A DNA stretch of 40,858 nucleotides from an uncultured Candidatus Berkelbacteria bacterium (GCA_903851235.1 CAINNR010000027.1:1-40858), one strand, 5' to 3'; positions 8,142 to 16,613 are shown, counted from the stretch's first letter. Notes: generated from the letters alone by a model not told the origin. Program-made: numbers and translations.

Positions 8142-8972
8142 ATGACGACGACAACAAGGGTACCGAATGCAATTTTGAGAGATCTGGTTGTGAATTATCT
8201 TGAGCAAAGTTTGACGCCTTACCAACGACAGCTGGTAATAAGTGCCCTTTTGGTAATGCCAGCAATAAATCCGGATGCATTTGCAGCCAACTCCGAAGAA
8301 GCCAATCTTGTTCTCGCCCAATGTGGTGAATTAGCCGACAGTTTAGAACAACGGGTAACCGAAAAACCGACACTCTATAAATCTGACACAGCCTCGATTT
8401 GGGGTCTAATTGCCCAGCTATCGGTTGTCTCAGGCGATGAAAAAATACTGGCTTTGCGTTGGAAAATGCTTTGTCTGACGGACGAAGTTAGAACATCGCG
8501 AGGCTCCAAAATCAAAAGGTTCCGATACCCAACCATCTGTCGAGATGAATTCCTAAATGGAATGATGAAACAGGCTAATAAAAAACTGGCGCGATTAATT
8601 TTGGCAATCTGCACCTCGGCGCTGGGTGTTGCCCAGCCGGAAAATACCCAAGAGCATGGTAACTACGACCGTGCGAATCAACTAATTGGCATTAAACAAG
8701 TCGTTACCAGTTTCATCAAAAGTTCCGGTGATTTCTTTGGAGACGAAATTCTTCTGGCTGAAGCCAAAAAAATCAGAACGGAGCCTGGTAACCAAGACGC
8801 CATCGTTGAGATTAGCTATACAGTTTTTGGGCTTCTTTGCCAACGAGTCGAAATGATGCCGGTGCTAGGAGAGATAGCCAGACTTTCATCGCCGAGTCTT
8901 ACACCCGAAGAAATATTGAACACACAAGCAAAAGTCCTAGACGCTTTAAAAGCGCTTGAAGTAACAAAGTAG
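8142..8972 (+). CDS. orphan gene of unknown function
   Basis: I do not recognise this 276-residue soluble protein. It is largely helical by eye, with no signal peptide, membrane segment or catalytic motif. The ORF track starts at 8028, but the ATG at 8142 (MTTTTRVPNAIL) has a good ribosome site (AAGGAGCGATAACG) and the upstream bases form hairpins, so I use 8142. An intrinsic terminator follows 10 bases after the stop. The gene is transcribed alone, against the surrounding minus-strand genes, and belongs to a set of similar single-gene units in this window. Confidence 0.75.
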   Translation: MTTTTRVPNAILRDLVVNYLEQSLTPYQRQLVISALLVMPAINPDAFAANSEEANLVLAQCGELADSLEQRVTEKPTLYKSDTASIWGLIAQLSVVSGDEKILALRWKMLCLTDEVRTSRGSKIKRFRYPTICRDEFLNGMMKQANKKLARLILAICTSALGVAQPENTQEHGNYDRANQLIGIKQVVTSFIKSSGDFFGDEILLAEAKKIRTEPGNQDAIVEISYTVFGLLCQRVEMMPVLGEIARLSSPSLTPEEILNTQAKVLDALKALEVTK

Positions 8973-8981
8973 ATCACTTTC

Positions 8982-9009
8982 CCCGACCATCATTGGCCGG
9001 GATTTTTTA
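8982..9009 (+). terminator. intrinsic terminator of the orphan gene at 8142
   Basis: CCCGaCC pairs with GGcCGGG around ATCATT (one mismatch), followed by ATTTTTTA. Confidence 0.8.
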
Positions 9010-9029
9010 TATACTGTTATTGTAATATC

Positions 9030-9046
9030 GCTTTAATTCGCCTGAC
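9030..9046. repeat. 17-bp direct repeat, distal copy (duplicate of the alaS 3' end)
   Basis: GCTTTAATTCGCCTGAC here is identical to 10051-10067, the last codons of alaS. The two copies bracket the metallopeptidase gene. This looks like a duplicated target or attachment site. Confidence 0.75.
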
Positions 9047-9076
9047 TCTAGTGCGCTAGTTCAAAACAAAATCTTC

Positions 9077-10033
9077 TCATAATGAATTCACCACAGCAGC
9101 GAATTCTTCGCCGGTTTTTGCCTTACCAATCCGTCTGAATACACCTTTACCAAAAGTTCGGTCGATTAATTTTCCGACTTCCAATATTTTTCCAGAGAAA
9201 TATGCGCGATAAAATTGGTCTATAACCTCACTTTGATTTTCAAACATTTCCTGGTGACTTTGATATATTTTTTCAATTAGCATATTTAAGGCTGTCCTTT
9301 CTTTTCTGTAAACAAAAGTTTGACCATCAATTTCATCTCCTTGTCTTCTAGCAAAATAAATTTCATCACCCGGCACAGAATCGCCATATAAATCAACGGC
9401 ATCAAAACCTTGCTTGGCTACTTCGGTTTCAGTAATTTCCTCTGAAAAAACACTCGGTTTGCTCTCTGTAATGTTTTTAACAGCCGAAGCTGATAAAGAT
9501 TCGGTTACTGCTTCATTCAATCTGACAAAAAATTCTTCGGAACCATCCCTGGAAATGATAACAAAACCACCCCTGGCTCTGAAATCAACATCCAATGAAT
9601 CATTATCCAAAACCTGAAAAGCTCCGAATGATTTCATATGAAACATTTCGTGTGCAGTTCTGGCAAACGCTAACAGTCTTGACTCAACTCTTTGTAATAA
9701 TATTATTTGTCTTCCTGCATCCATTTCCCCGCCGACCGTTTTCTCGCCTCGTTCAATTTTTTCTAGAATTTTCACATTATTTTCCGGCACCTCAAGTGGC
9801 ACAAGACCCAAAGATTTTATTATTTGACTTGTGACTTGATTCGCAATAACAATAATCTCTTTTTCCTCCGGAGTTTTTTCTAGTTCGCCTTTTACCTCCG
9901 GCGGATTCTTAAAACTTTCCGCCAGATCGGCTAAGACTACTTTTTTGTCATCATCAGAGAGACCGGGAATTGTCACTCTGTCGAATGATGACTCTTTGCC
10001 CGATTGACCGAAACCTTGCTCACCATTTGGCAT
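9077..10033 (-). CDS. zincin-like metallopeptidase-domain protein of unknown role
   Basis: FARTAHEMFHMKSF near residue 130 contains HEMFH, an HExxH zinc motif. RLNEAVTESLSA about 45 residues later supplies a Glu that could be the third ligand, as in gluzincins. The rest is not recognised; there is no signal peptide or membrane helix, so it should be cytoplasmic. The ORF track starts inside alaS at 10111, but ATG at 10033 (MPNGEQGFG) has a ribosome site (CTGGAGAACTAAT) and begins just after the alaS stop. The gene lies between two copies of a 17-bp repeat from the alaS 3' end, so it was probably acquired. Confidence 0.72.
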   Translation of the reverse strand: MPNGEQGFGQSGKESSFDRVTIPGLSDDDKKVVLADLAESFKNPPEVKGELEKTPEEKEIIVIANQVTSQIIKSLGLVPLEVPENNVKILEKIERGEKTVGGEMDAGRQIILLQRVESRLLAFARTAHEMFHMKSFGAFQVLDNDSLDVDFRARGGFVIISRDGSEEFFVRLNEAVTESLSASAVKNITESKPSVFSEEITETEVAKQGFDAVDLYGDSVPGDEIYFARRQGDEIDGQTFVYRKERTALNMLIEKIYQSHQEMFENQSEVIDQFYRAYFSGKILEVGKLIDRTFGKGVFRRIGKAKTGEEFAAVVNSL

Positions 10034-10034
10034 A

Positions 10035-11789
10035 TTAGTTCTCCAGAACAGCTTTAATTCGCCTGACGCCGGCGCTGGATGATTCTTCCTTGGTAATTTT
10101 GAAAACTCCAAGTTCGCCGGTATTTTTTACATGCGGACCACCGCAAATTTCTTTTGAGAATGATCCAATGGTATAAACCTTTACCTTTTCGCCATAGCGA
10201 TCGTCAAAAACACCGCTGGCACCAGAGGCTTTAGCATCGGCGATTGATGACTCCTTAACCTCGACCGGAATATTTTCTTTTATTTTTTCGTTGACGATAC
10301 TTTCAATTTGCTCAATTTGACTTGGCGTTAATTTCTCCGACCAATTAAAATCAAAACGCAAACGCTCATCAGTGATATTTGAACCTTTTTGTAAAACATC
10401 AGGTGACAAAATCTGTCGCAACGCTGCCAATAATAGATGAGCCGCAGTGTGCAAGCGAGTTGTTTCAATTTTATTATCCGCCAAACCACCCTTAAACATT
10501 CCGGCCGAAGCCGTGCGAGAAAGCTCTTGATGTTTTTTTAAGCGATTATTAAATTCTGACAACAATTCATCCTTGAGTCGATCTGTCACCTCGAAACCTT
10601 TCCTTTGCATAATTTCAAGAATTAATTCGGGATGGAGTCCTTTTGATTGATAAAGGTCAAAAAATTTATCAAAATCCATTTTATCACCAACCAATTCAAC
10701 TCCACTTATAAGCACACTGCTATATTTAATTTCCTCTTCATTCAGCGTTGTCAATATTTTTTCATCTGACAAATCATATACGCCTTCGAAAATATCACGA
10801 AATATCGGGTAAATACTATTAGACACATTATCAATTTTACCTACAAGTAAGTATGAATAAACCAGAGCTCTACGAATCAGCCTGCGGATAACATAGCCAG
10901 CACCTTTATTGGAAGGAATCGCGCCGTCGGCAATGGCAAAAGTTGCAGCTCGCAAATGATCAGCAATAATTCGAAACTCTTTTAGGTTATCGTGATATTT
11001 TTTCCCCGAAAGTTCTTCAATTTTTTTTATTACTGGCGAAAATAAATCGGTTTCAAAAACATCATCTTTCTTTTGTGAGATCATCAACAACCGCTCAAAA
11101 CCCAAACCAACATCGACATTTTTCTGCATCAATGGTTCGTATTCGTCGGCAGATATTTTGTTAAATTCCATGAAAACGTTGTTGCCGATTTCGACGAATT
11201 TATCACAGTGACAACTTGGACCGCAATTTTTGGAACATTTTTCGATTCCGCTGTCGATAAACATTTCGGTACACGGACCGCACGGACCGGTTTCGCCCAC
11301 CGGACCCCACCAGTTTTCTTTTCTGCCATATTTGTAGATGCGATTTTCCGGAATTCCAATCTCATTTCTCCAAGTTTCAAAGGATTCTTGGTCAAACGGC
11401 GCAGTTTCGTCTCCGGCAAAAACAGTGACTGAAATATCATCTTTGTTAAATCCAAGAACCTCAGTATAAAAATCAAAAGTGTTGTGGATTGATTCCTTTT
11501 TAAAATAATCGCCTAACGACCAATAACCTAACATTTCAAAAAAAGTGCAATGTTGAGAGTCGCCGACTTCATCGATGTCATCTGTCCGCAAGCATTTTTG
11601 TACATCACACAATCTTTTCCCCAAAGGATGTTTTTCACCGAGCAGATATGGCACCAGTGGATGCATCCCGGCAGTGGTAAAAAGCACTGACGGATCATTT
11701 TCCGGCAACAGAGAAGCAGACGGAAGCACTTTGTGCCCCCGTGTTTGAAAAAACTCTAGAAATTTTTCCCGTAATTCCTCGGACTTCAT
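10035..11789 (-). CDS. alaS: alanyl-tRNA synthetase, compact form
   Basis: Charges tRNA-Ala in the cytoplasm. The class II catalytic core covers residues 1-240 (HKVLPSASLLPENDPSVLFT, then GETGPCGPCTEMF), with a CSKNCGPSCHCDKF Cys-rich insert. The tRNA-recognition region follows. The editing domain keeps its zinc ligands HTAAH (about 455) and CGGPH (about 560). The protein ends at SSSAGVRRIKAVLE, about 290 residues shorter than E. coli AlaRS, so the oligomerising DHHA1/C-Ala part is absent. Short AlaRS is common in this group as far as I know. The last codons carry one copy of the 17-bp repeat. Confidence 0.96.
   Translation of the reverse strand: MKSEELREKFLEFFQTRGHKVLPSASLLPENDPSVLFTTAGMHPLVPYLLGEKHPLGKRLCDVQKCLRTDDIDEVGDSQHCTFFEMLGYWSLGDYFKKESIHNTFDFYTEVLGFNKDDISVTVFAGDETAPFDQESFETWRNEIGIPENRIYKYGRKENWWGPVGETGPCGPCTEMFIDSGIEKCSKNCGPSCHCDKFVEIGNNVFMEFNKISADEYEPLMQKNVDVGLGFERLLMISQKKDDVFETDLFSPVIKKIEELSGKKYHDNLKEFRIIADHLRAATFAIADGAIPSNKGAGYVIRRLIRRALVYSYLLVGKIDNVSNSIYPIFRDIFEGVYDLSDEKILTTLNEEEIKYSSVLISGVELVGDKMDFDKFFDLYQSKGLHPELILEIMQRKGFEVTDRLKDELLSEFNNRLKKHQELSRTASAGMFKGGLADNKIETTRLHTAAHLLLAALRQILSPDVLQKGSNITDERLRFDFNWSEKLTPSQIEQIESIVNEKIKENIPVEVKESSIADAKASGASGVFDDRYGEKVKVYTIGSFSKEICGGPHVKNTGELGVFKITKEESSSAGVRRIKAVLEN
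10051..10067. repeat. 17-bp direct repeat, alaS copy
   Basis: GCTTTAATTCGCCTGAC lies within the last codons of alaS and is repeated exactly at 9030-9046, 1,021 bp away, on the other side of the metallopeptidase gene. Confidence 0.75.
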
Positions 11790-11827
11790 ATCATTTTAAA
11801 TTTTGAGTTACAATTTTGACTTTTGAA

Positions 11828-12508
11828 TTACTGATTATTCCCCGTTCCATAAAAAACCGAGACCAAATTTTTCAGCGCTTGTCCCCAAATAACATTTCTG
11901 GTTTGAGTGTTGGTCACGGTCATGACGATTGGCGTTGGAGCAACAACCGGCGCGCTCAAATCAAGCTGGCTTTGATAAAGTTTATGATAAGCGGCTTCAT
12001 AATTCATGACTCGGTTGGCATAACTATTTGAACTTTGCGACTGTAAAAGTCCGGACCGAAGCCATTTATCGGCATTACCTGTGCCAGCGTTATAAGCCGC
12101 CAAGGCCGCGACCTCGTTGCCGTTATATTTTTGCATCAGAACATGAACTTGCCAGGTTGCAAATTGAATACCAATATCTGGGTCAAATAATTTGCTTGTG
12201 GTGAAATCAGTCATACCGACCCCCTGAGCGATCGTCCTACCGGTTGGCGGCATAACTTGTCCAATTCCAAGTGCCCCAACCGGCGATTGTGCCAGCGGGT
12301 TAAAACCGGATTCAGTTTCTAAAAGCGCGGCGATTCTGTACGGATCTTCATTGTAGGCTTTGCTCCATTTTTTTATTAAGTCCGGATATTTCAGTGGTAA
12401 AACGCTGTCACCAAGAATTGATGGCAAATAAAAATACCCCGCAACAAGTGCGACCAGTACGGCAATCGAAATGATCACCTTTTTAACTCGTGATCTTTTA
12501 TTCTGCAT
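11828..12508 (-). CDS. membrane-anchored lytic transglycosylase (SLT domain)
   Basis: Cleaves peptidoglycan glycan strands outside the membrane. One membrane helix is at residues 10-27. The SLT goose-lysozyme fold follows: ALLETESGFNPLAQSPVGAL holds the catalytic Glu in ETES, then GIGQVMP, and AALAAYNAGTGNADKW near residue 135. No cysteine suggests a lipoprotein. ATG at 12508 has no clear ribosome site; TACAAT lies 8 bases upstream, so it may be leaderless. A bidirectional terminator-like hairpin lies upstream at 12536-12566. It lies 38 bp before alaS on the same strand. Confidence 0.92.
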   Translation of the reverse strand: MQNKRSRVKKVIISIAVLVALVAGYFYLPSILGDSVLPLKYPDLIKKWSKAYNEDPYRIAALLETESGFNPLAQSPVGALGIGQVMPPTGRTIAQGVGMTDFTTSKLFDPDIGIQFATWQVHVLMQKYNGNEVAALAAYNAGTGNADKWLRSGLLQSQSSNSYANRVMNYEAAYHKLYQSQLDLSAPVVAPTPIVMTVTNTQTRNVIWGQALKNLVSVFYGTGNNQ

Positions 12509-12535
12509 CTAAAATAATTGTAACATATCAGAAAT

Positions 12536-12566
12536 CAAAAAAACAGAAGTCAACTTCTGTTTTTTT
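12536..12566. terminator. bidirectional intrinsic terminator
   Basis: AACAGAAGT-ca-ACTTCTGTT is a perfect 9-bp hairpin with an A-run on the left and a T-run on the right. It can end transcripts in both directions; on the minus strand it would end the zinc-ribbon and tRNA transcript. Confidence 0.85.
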
Positions 12567-12568
12567 TG

Positions 12569-12590
12569 CTGCCCGAGGTCAGAGTCGAAC
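12569..12590 (-). pseudogene. tRNA 3'-end remnant
   Basis: TGCCCGAGGTCAGAGTCGAACC matches 20 of 22 bases of the T-arm and acceptor end of tRNA-Leu(TAG) at 28917. The remaining tRNA is missing and the T-stem no longer pairs. It sits just past the stop of the zinc-ribbon gene. Confidence 0.6.
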
Positions 12591-12603
12591 CAGCGTAAGA
12601 CTT

Positions 12604-12855
12604 TTATTTTAAGCACTTTGAAGATTTTGGTAAATAGTTTTTCCGAGTTGAAACCTTTTTGCCGGATCTTTTTTTAATAACTTTTCGCGCCGATCCGGCG
12701 ACTTCGCCGCCAGAATCAACAAATTCGAAGCTATTCATAATAAACCATTCTAGTGGATCAAGAAGTTTGCCACAAAGTTGACACATATAATCAATATTTC
12801 CAACTTTAATGGCACTTTTATAGTCATGTCTGCAATTATTCTGTTCTCTTTTCAT
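12604..12855 (-). CDS. small zinc-ribbon-like protein
   Basis: An 83-residue protein of unknown function. NNCRH and MCQLCGKLLDPLEW give C-x-H and C-x2-C ligands that suggest a small zinc-binding fold. The C-terminus is very basic (RKVIKKRSGKKVSTRKNYLP). The ORF track start at 12906 lies inside tRNA-Leu, so I take ATG at 12855 (MKREQNNCRHDY); no strong ribosome site is seen. A truncated second copy lies at 28007-28114. The gene sits between a tRNA remnant and tRNA-Leu(TAA). Confidence 0.65.
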   Translation of the reverse strand: MKREQNNCRHDYKSAIKVGNIDYMCQLCGKLLDPLEWFIMNSFEFVDSGGEVAGSARKVIKKRSGKKVSTRKNYLPKSSKCLK

Positions 12856-12876
12856 ATTGACCGACAAATTATCAAT

Positions 12877-12963
12877 TGGTGCCCAGGGTGGGAATCGAAC
12901 CCACACGACCTTTCGGCCACATCATTTTAAGTGATGCGCGTATACCAATTCCGCCACCAGGGC
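12877..12963 (-). tRNA. tRNA-Leu (anticodon TAA)
   Basis: Acceptor GCCCTGG pairs with CCAGGGC. The anticodon stem CATCA/TGATG holds loop CTTAAAA (anticodon TAA). A long variable arm (GTGGCCGAAAGGTC) is present, as in all leucine tRNAs. The 3' CCA is encoded. Confidence 0.95.
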
Positions 12964-13031
12964 TTTTTTATAAATAATTAATTCTAAATCTTAAATTATG
13001 GTTTTAAAGCTGATGATTCATAATTCAATTT

Positions 13032-13997
13032 TCAGATAATCTTCCATCCGCCTTCAATTTTCTTCAGCCGTCCATCAATTACGAAGCCGGCCGCTCGTTT
13101 ATGCCCGCCACCACCGAACAATCCGGCGATTCGCGCCACATCAATCTTAGACGATTCTGTCCGCAAACTGCCTTTAATTTTACCATCAGCCGTTTCGTAA
13201 AGCAAGAGCGTGGCAACATCATCAGGAATTGTACTGATTAAATTGACAACACCGGCCAAATCTTGGTCACTGGCGCCAACGCTTTCAATATCGGCGCGAG
13301 TGATTACCGAGTAGATTAGTTTGATGCCGGTTAAATTGACAATTCGATCGAGCGCAATGCCCCAAAGCTTTAGCATCGCCAAACTTTTATGCTTTGAAAT
13401 GTTGCTAGAAATATTTTTCAATTTCGCGCCGTGACTCATTAATTCCGCCGCCAACGACAAAGTCTTGGCCGAAACATTAGCATGCTGAAAACCGCCGGTA
13501 TCGGTATAAATTCCGGTCAAGAGCATCGTTGCGATTTCCGGTTCCAGTTCCAAATTAATTTTCTTAAACAGCCCAAAAATAATCTCGCAGGTTGAGGAAA
13601 CATTTTCGTCGATAACATTGATCGTCGCGTACTTCCAAATATCATTTTTCGGATGATGATCAATGTTGACAATCGGAATTCCCCGGGTTTTAGCGGCAAT
13701 AATTCGTTCGGCGTAACCGGTCCGCTTGAGGTCGCCATTGTCGATCAGGATAATGGCATCAAAATCGCCGACCAAAAAATCGCTTTTGGCGTCACGCCAA
13801 TCCGGTAAATATTTAAAAACCTCCGGCACACCATGGGATGAAGCAACCGTAATTTTTTTACCAAGTGACCTAAGCAGCCGGGCCATGGCTAAAGTCGCCG
13901 AAACAGTGTCGCCATCCGGCCGTTCGTGAGCGACCAAAAGAAACCTCTGGACATCTTCCCGCTCCAGAAAAGTAATGAGTTTATTGTATGAGGCCAT
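13032..13997 (-). CDS. nrnA: DHH-family phosphoesterase, NrnA-like nanoRNase/pAp phosphatase
   Basis: Degrades very short RNAs and/or converts pAp to AMP. VAHERPDGDTVSA (residues 23-35) carries the first metal-binding Asp. IILIDNGD and IDHHPKND supply the next (the DHH motif), and TGIYTDTGGFQHANVSAKTL follows. The DHHA1 part ends in ARIAGLFGGGGHKRAAGF, which binds substrate. All key residues are present and length 321 is normal. It is on the minus strand with the MBL-like and S1 genes upstream (47 bp gap). NrnA is the best fit; other DHH subfamilies are less likely. Confidence 0.9.
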   Translation of the reverse strand: MASYNKLITFLEREDVQRFLLVAHERPDGDTVSATLAMARLLRSLGKKITVASSHGVPEVFKYLPDWRDAKSDFLVGDFDAIILIDNGDLKRTGYAERIIAAKTRGIPIVNIDHHPKNDIWKYATINVIDENVSSTCEIIFGLFKKINLELEPEIATMLLTGIYTDTGGFQHANVSAKTLSLAAELMSHGAKLKNISSNISKHKSLAMLKLWGIALDRIVNLTGIKLIYSVITRADIESVGASDQDLAGVVNLISTIPDDVATLLLYETADGKIKGSLRTESSKIDVARIAGLFGGGGHKRAAGFVIDGRLKKIEGGWKII

Positions 13998-14044
13998 AGT
14001 TCAAATTAAGCCAATTGATCTAAAAAATTTTAGGAATTAGAAAT

Positions 14045-14524
14045 TTACGATTGTTCCAAAAAAATCGTCTGGTGTCCTTCCTCCGGAAGTGCTGATTTAA
14101 CCACCTTTGCCGATTTAGCGACTTCGCCCTCCAAACCCTCTTTGTTTAATGCTCCGACGTTCGGGTAAAGCATTGGAATGATCATACTTGGCTCAAGAGT
14201 GGCTGAAAGTTCCAGCGCATCTTTCAAATTCATCGAATCCTCTTCACCGGCCGGCAAGAACAAGAGATCCACACCGTCAAGCGCTTCAATTTGTTTATCG
14301 GAAAACTTTTTGGATTTCCCTGGATAAAGCATCATTACTTCTTCGGCCAAAATTTTAAATACCGGTTGCTCAAACGGCGCTTCGACAAAAACATTTTTTC
14401 GCTCATATTCGCCCGGGCTATTGATGACAAAACCATCAATATCAACCGAATCAGATGCCAAAGTAATGTTTGCATCGCGAGTTTTTATTCTGAATTTATC
14501 CCCGCCCAAATAAGTTATGATCAT
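14045..14524 (-). CDS. MBL-fold-like protein lacking metal ligands
   Basis: MIITYLGGDKFRIKTRDANITLAS resembles the start of UlaG-like metallo-beta-lactamase-fold hydrolases. VINSPGEYERKNVFVEA and GVDLLFLPAGEEDSMN fit later strands of that fold. The HxHxDH motif is missing and the protein is short (159 residues), so it is probably not a metal-dependent hydrolase. It overlaps the end of the S1 gene by 4 bp (ATGA), so the two are translated together. A binding or regulatory role is possible but not shown. Confidence 0.65.
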   Translation of the reverse strand: MIITYLGGDKFRIKTRDANITLASDSVDIDGFVINSPGEYERKNVFVEAPFEQPVFKILAEEVMMLYPGKSKKFSDKQIEALDGVDLLFLPAGEEDSMNLKDALELSATLEPSMIIPMLYPNVGALNKEGLEGEVAKSAKVVKSALPEEGHQTIFLEQS

Positions 14525-15792
14525 TTCTCCTCCTTATTCTTTTTTGACTTTGCTCTTTCTTTAGGCTTTGGTTTTTGAGTTTCACCTGACACTTGGTCTT
14601 TGGATTTTGGATTTTCTTCGGATTTAGTCATTCGAAATTCGGATTTTTCTTCAAGCGGTTTTGTGTCCTTCAGCTCCTCAGTCTTTTTTCTGACCGCTTT
14701 CAAACTCAACCCCAATCGATGTGTTTCCGGCTCAATTGAAATGATCTTGAATTGATAATCCTTGCCCAAACCGACCATCTGACCGGGGTCTATAATATGC
14801 TGATCCGAAAGCTCAGAAACATGAACCAAGCCGTCAATTTGATCGTCGAGTGAAACAAAAGCTCCAAACGGCGTAATTTTTGTTACCACACCACTGACAA
14901 TTTGACCGACTTTGTATTTCTTCGCTGCATCAGTCCAAGGATCATTGGCCAATTTTTTCAGCGACAATGATAACCGTCCGTCTTCGACTGCAATAACTGA
15001 AACTTTAATACTGTCGCCAACCTTAAACAGTTTATTCAAATCGGTAACACGTGACCAGGAAACCTCGGAGATATGAACCAATCCCTCAACCAACGGGTCA
15101 ATTTTGACAAATAACCCGAAATCGACAACGCCGGAAATTGTTCCCTCCAAAACATCACCAACCTTGTATTTTTCAATTTTTGATGCCAGCTTCTCAGCAT
15201 CAACCGCTTTCTCGGAAAAGATAAGTTTGTTTGCAATTTTGTCGCAATTGATAACTTTGACAGCGATTTTTTCGCCGATTATTTTGTTTAGGCGTGATAA
15301 AATCTCTTCACGATCGCCACCGGAAACTCGCGGATAATGTTCAGGAGAAAGTTGCGACACCGGCAAAAATCCGGGAATTCCACCGATTTCAGAGATCAAA
15401 CCACCCTTGTTTGCTTCATTAATGGTAATTTCCACCGGCTCGCCGGTTTTAAAGTGTTCCTCCATGTCCTTCCAATAACGCTCGCGATCGGCCCTTTTCA
15501 GCGACAGAACAACATTACCATCTTCATCTTCAAGCAAAATAACATAAGCAAAAATCGTGTCGCCGACTTTGACATCAGAGTTTAGCGTAATCTCTTTCTC
15601 CGGCACATAACCCAAAGACAAACCGGCAACGTCGGCCCAAATTTTATTTCGCGAAATTGATAAAACTTTGGCTTCAACAATCTCTCCTTCGCTGTACGGC
15701 AAAAGCTGATCGCCGGCTTCCTCAATTAAGCTCTCCATCGATTCGTTGGCAACTTTTTTGGTTTTCTTCTCTTTGATTTCAATTTCCGACAT
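14521..15792 (-). CDS. rpsA: ribosomal protein S1-like, four S1 domains
   Basis: Binds mRNA at the ribosome. Four S1 domains are visible: GEIVEAKVLSISRNKIWADV, VEITINEANKGGLISEIGGI, GDVLEGTISGVVDFGLFVKI and GQIVSGVVTKITPFGAFVSL. E. coli S1 has six, but four is usual in many bacteria. The basic tail (SEFRMTKSEENPKSKDQ) looks like one of the low-complexity insertions in this genome. The ORF track starts at 15813; ATG at 15792 has the better ribosome site (AAAGGAGAAAAAGAA), giving 423 residues. It overlaps the MBL-like gene. Confidence 0.9.
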   Translation of the reverse strand: MSEIEIKEKKTKKVANESMESLIEEAGDQLLPYSEGEIVEAKVLSISRNKIWADVAGLSLGYVPEKEITLNSDVKVGDTIFAYVILLEDEDGNVVLSLKRADRERYWKDMEEHFKTGEPVEITINEANKGGLISEIGGIPGFLPVSQLSPEHYPRVSGGDREEILSRLNKIIGEKIAVKVINCDKIANKLIFSEKAVDAEKLASKIEKYKVGDVLEGTISGVVDFGLFVKIDPLVEGLVHISEVSWSRVTDLNKLFKVGDSIKVSVIAVEDGRLSLSLKKLANDPWTDAAKKYKVGQIVSGVVTKITPFGAFVSLDDQIDGLVHVSELSDQHIIDPGQMVGLGKDYQFKIISIEPETHRLGLSLKAVRKKTEELKDTKPLEEKSEFRMTKSEENPKSKDQVSGETQKPKPKERAKSKKNKEEK

Positions 15793-15821
15793 TTCTTTTT
15801 CTCCTTTATTCATAATGTTTA

Positions 15822-16214
15822 CTACTTTCTTTTTTTCTTCGGTAAATATTGAACATATCGTTCGTGATTTTTAATAATTCGAATTTCGCTTTGCATTTTG
15901 GTCAGTGAATAAATGGTAATTACAAAATACCAAATAACAGTTGCGACAAATAGTGTCAGCATCACGACTCGCGCGCCGACATAAGCGATACTTTCATAGC
16001 GAAAAAATGAAATTAACAACCCCAAAATTCCGATAGTTAGAAAAAAGTTAAATAATCTTGATTTTAAGCCTTTGTGGATGCTTTGATTGAAGCCGAGAAA
16101 AACCGAGATGATGATGAATAACAGAAAAAACCCGACGAGAATCAGAAATAATTTCTGATTGCTCGGCGCCACGGCTGAAAACAGATATTCGGTTGTTAAA
16201 TAATTTTGTAGCAT
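15822..16214 (-). CDS. small membrane protein, about three helices
   Basis: Unknown function. Helices are visible at about residues 22-42, 55-72 and 77-100, with a basic C-terminal tail (YLPKKKRK). It lies 29 bp upstream of the S1 gene on the same strand, so it may be cotranscribed. ATG at 16214 has no strong ribosome site. Upstream, at 16288-16302, a short palindrome (ATAGTT-att-AACTAT) could be an operator, but I cannot support that further. Confidence 0.7.
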   Translation of the reverse strand: MLQNYLTTEYLFSAVAPSNQKLFLILVGFFLLFIIISVFLGFNQSIHKGLKSRLFNFFLTIGILGLLISFFRYESIAYVGARVVMLTLFVATVIWYFVITIYSLTKMQSEIRIIKNHERYVQYLPKKKRK

Positions 16215-16417
16215 GGTTGTTAGTTAATAATTGATAGCGAAGAATGAATAGCCATAATCCAATAACTCTTTAACCAGTGGTAAAACTATAGTTATTAACT
16301 ATATGACTTAGGCAAATTTTATTATTCGAGGCTAAAAATCGAGAACTTTTCACTTCGTCCGAAGCATAAGTGCGTAAGCCCTGTAATTACTAGTTTTTCC
16401 CGTTATCAGTTAATTTT

Positions 16418-16504
16418 TGGTGCCGAGGACAGGAATTGAACCTGCACGCCCTTGCGGGCACAAGAACCTCAATCTTGAGCGTATACCAATTTCGCCACCT
16501 CGGC
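16418..16504 (-). tRNA. tRNA-Leu (anticodon GAG)
   Basis: Acceptor GCCGAGG/CCTCGGC. Anticodon stem CAAGA/TCTTG with loop TTGAGGT (anticodon GAG). Long variable arm (GTGCCCGCAAGGGC) and encoded CCA. It directly abuts tRNA-Val. Confidence 0.95.
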
Positions 16505-16580
16505 TGGTGGAGCCAGAGGGACTCGAACCCCCGACCTTCTCAGTGTAAATGAGTAGCTCTACCAACTGAGCTATGGCTCC
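16505..16580 (-). tRNA. tRNA-Val (anticodon TAC)
   Basis: Acceptor GGAGCCA/TGGCTCC, D-arm AGCTCAGTTGGTAGAGCT, loop TTTACAC (anticodon TAC), T-arm CGGGGGTTCGAGTCCCTCT, encoded CCA. It has no gap to tRNA-Leu(GAG), so the two are cotranscribed. Confidence 0.95.
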
Positions 16581-16589
16581 ATGTTATAC

Positions 16590-16613
16590 AAAAAACTCGG
16601 GATCTAGCCCGAG
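16590..16613 (-). terminator. intrinsic terminator upstream of tRNA-Val
   Basis: On the minus strand CTCGGG-ctagat-CCCGAG is followed by TTTTTTG. It is a second terminator behind the one at 16681 and isolates the tRNA pair from upstream transcription. Confidence 0.7.

Noticed and set aside
16288-16302. Palindrome ATAGTT-att-AACTAT as operator
   Set aside because: A short AT-rich palindrome is expected by chance and no regulator gene is near.
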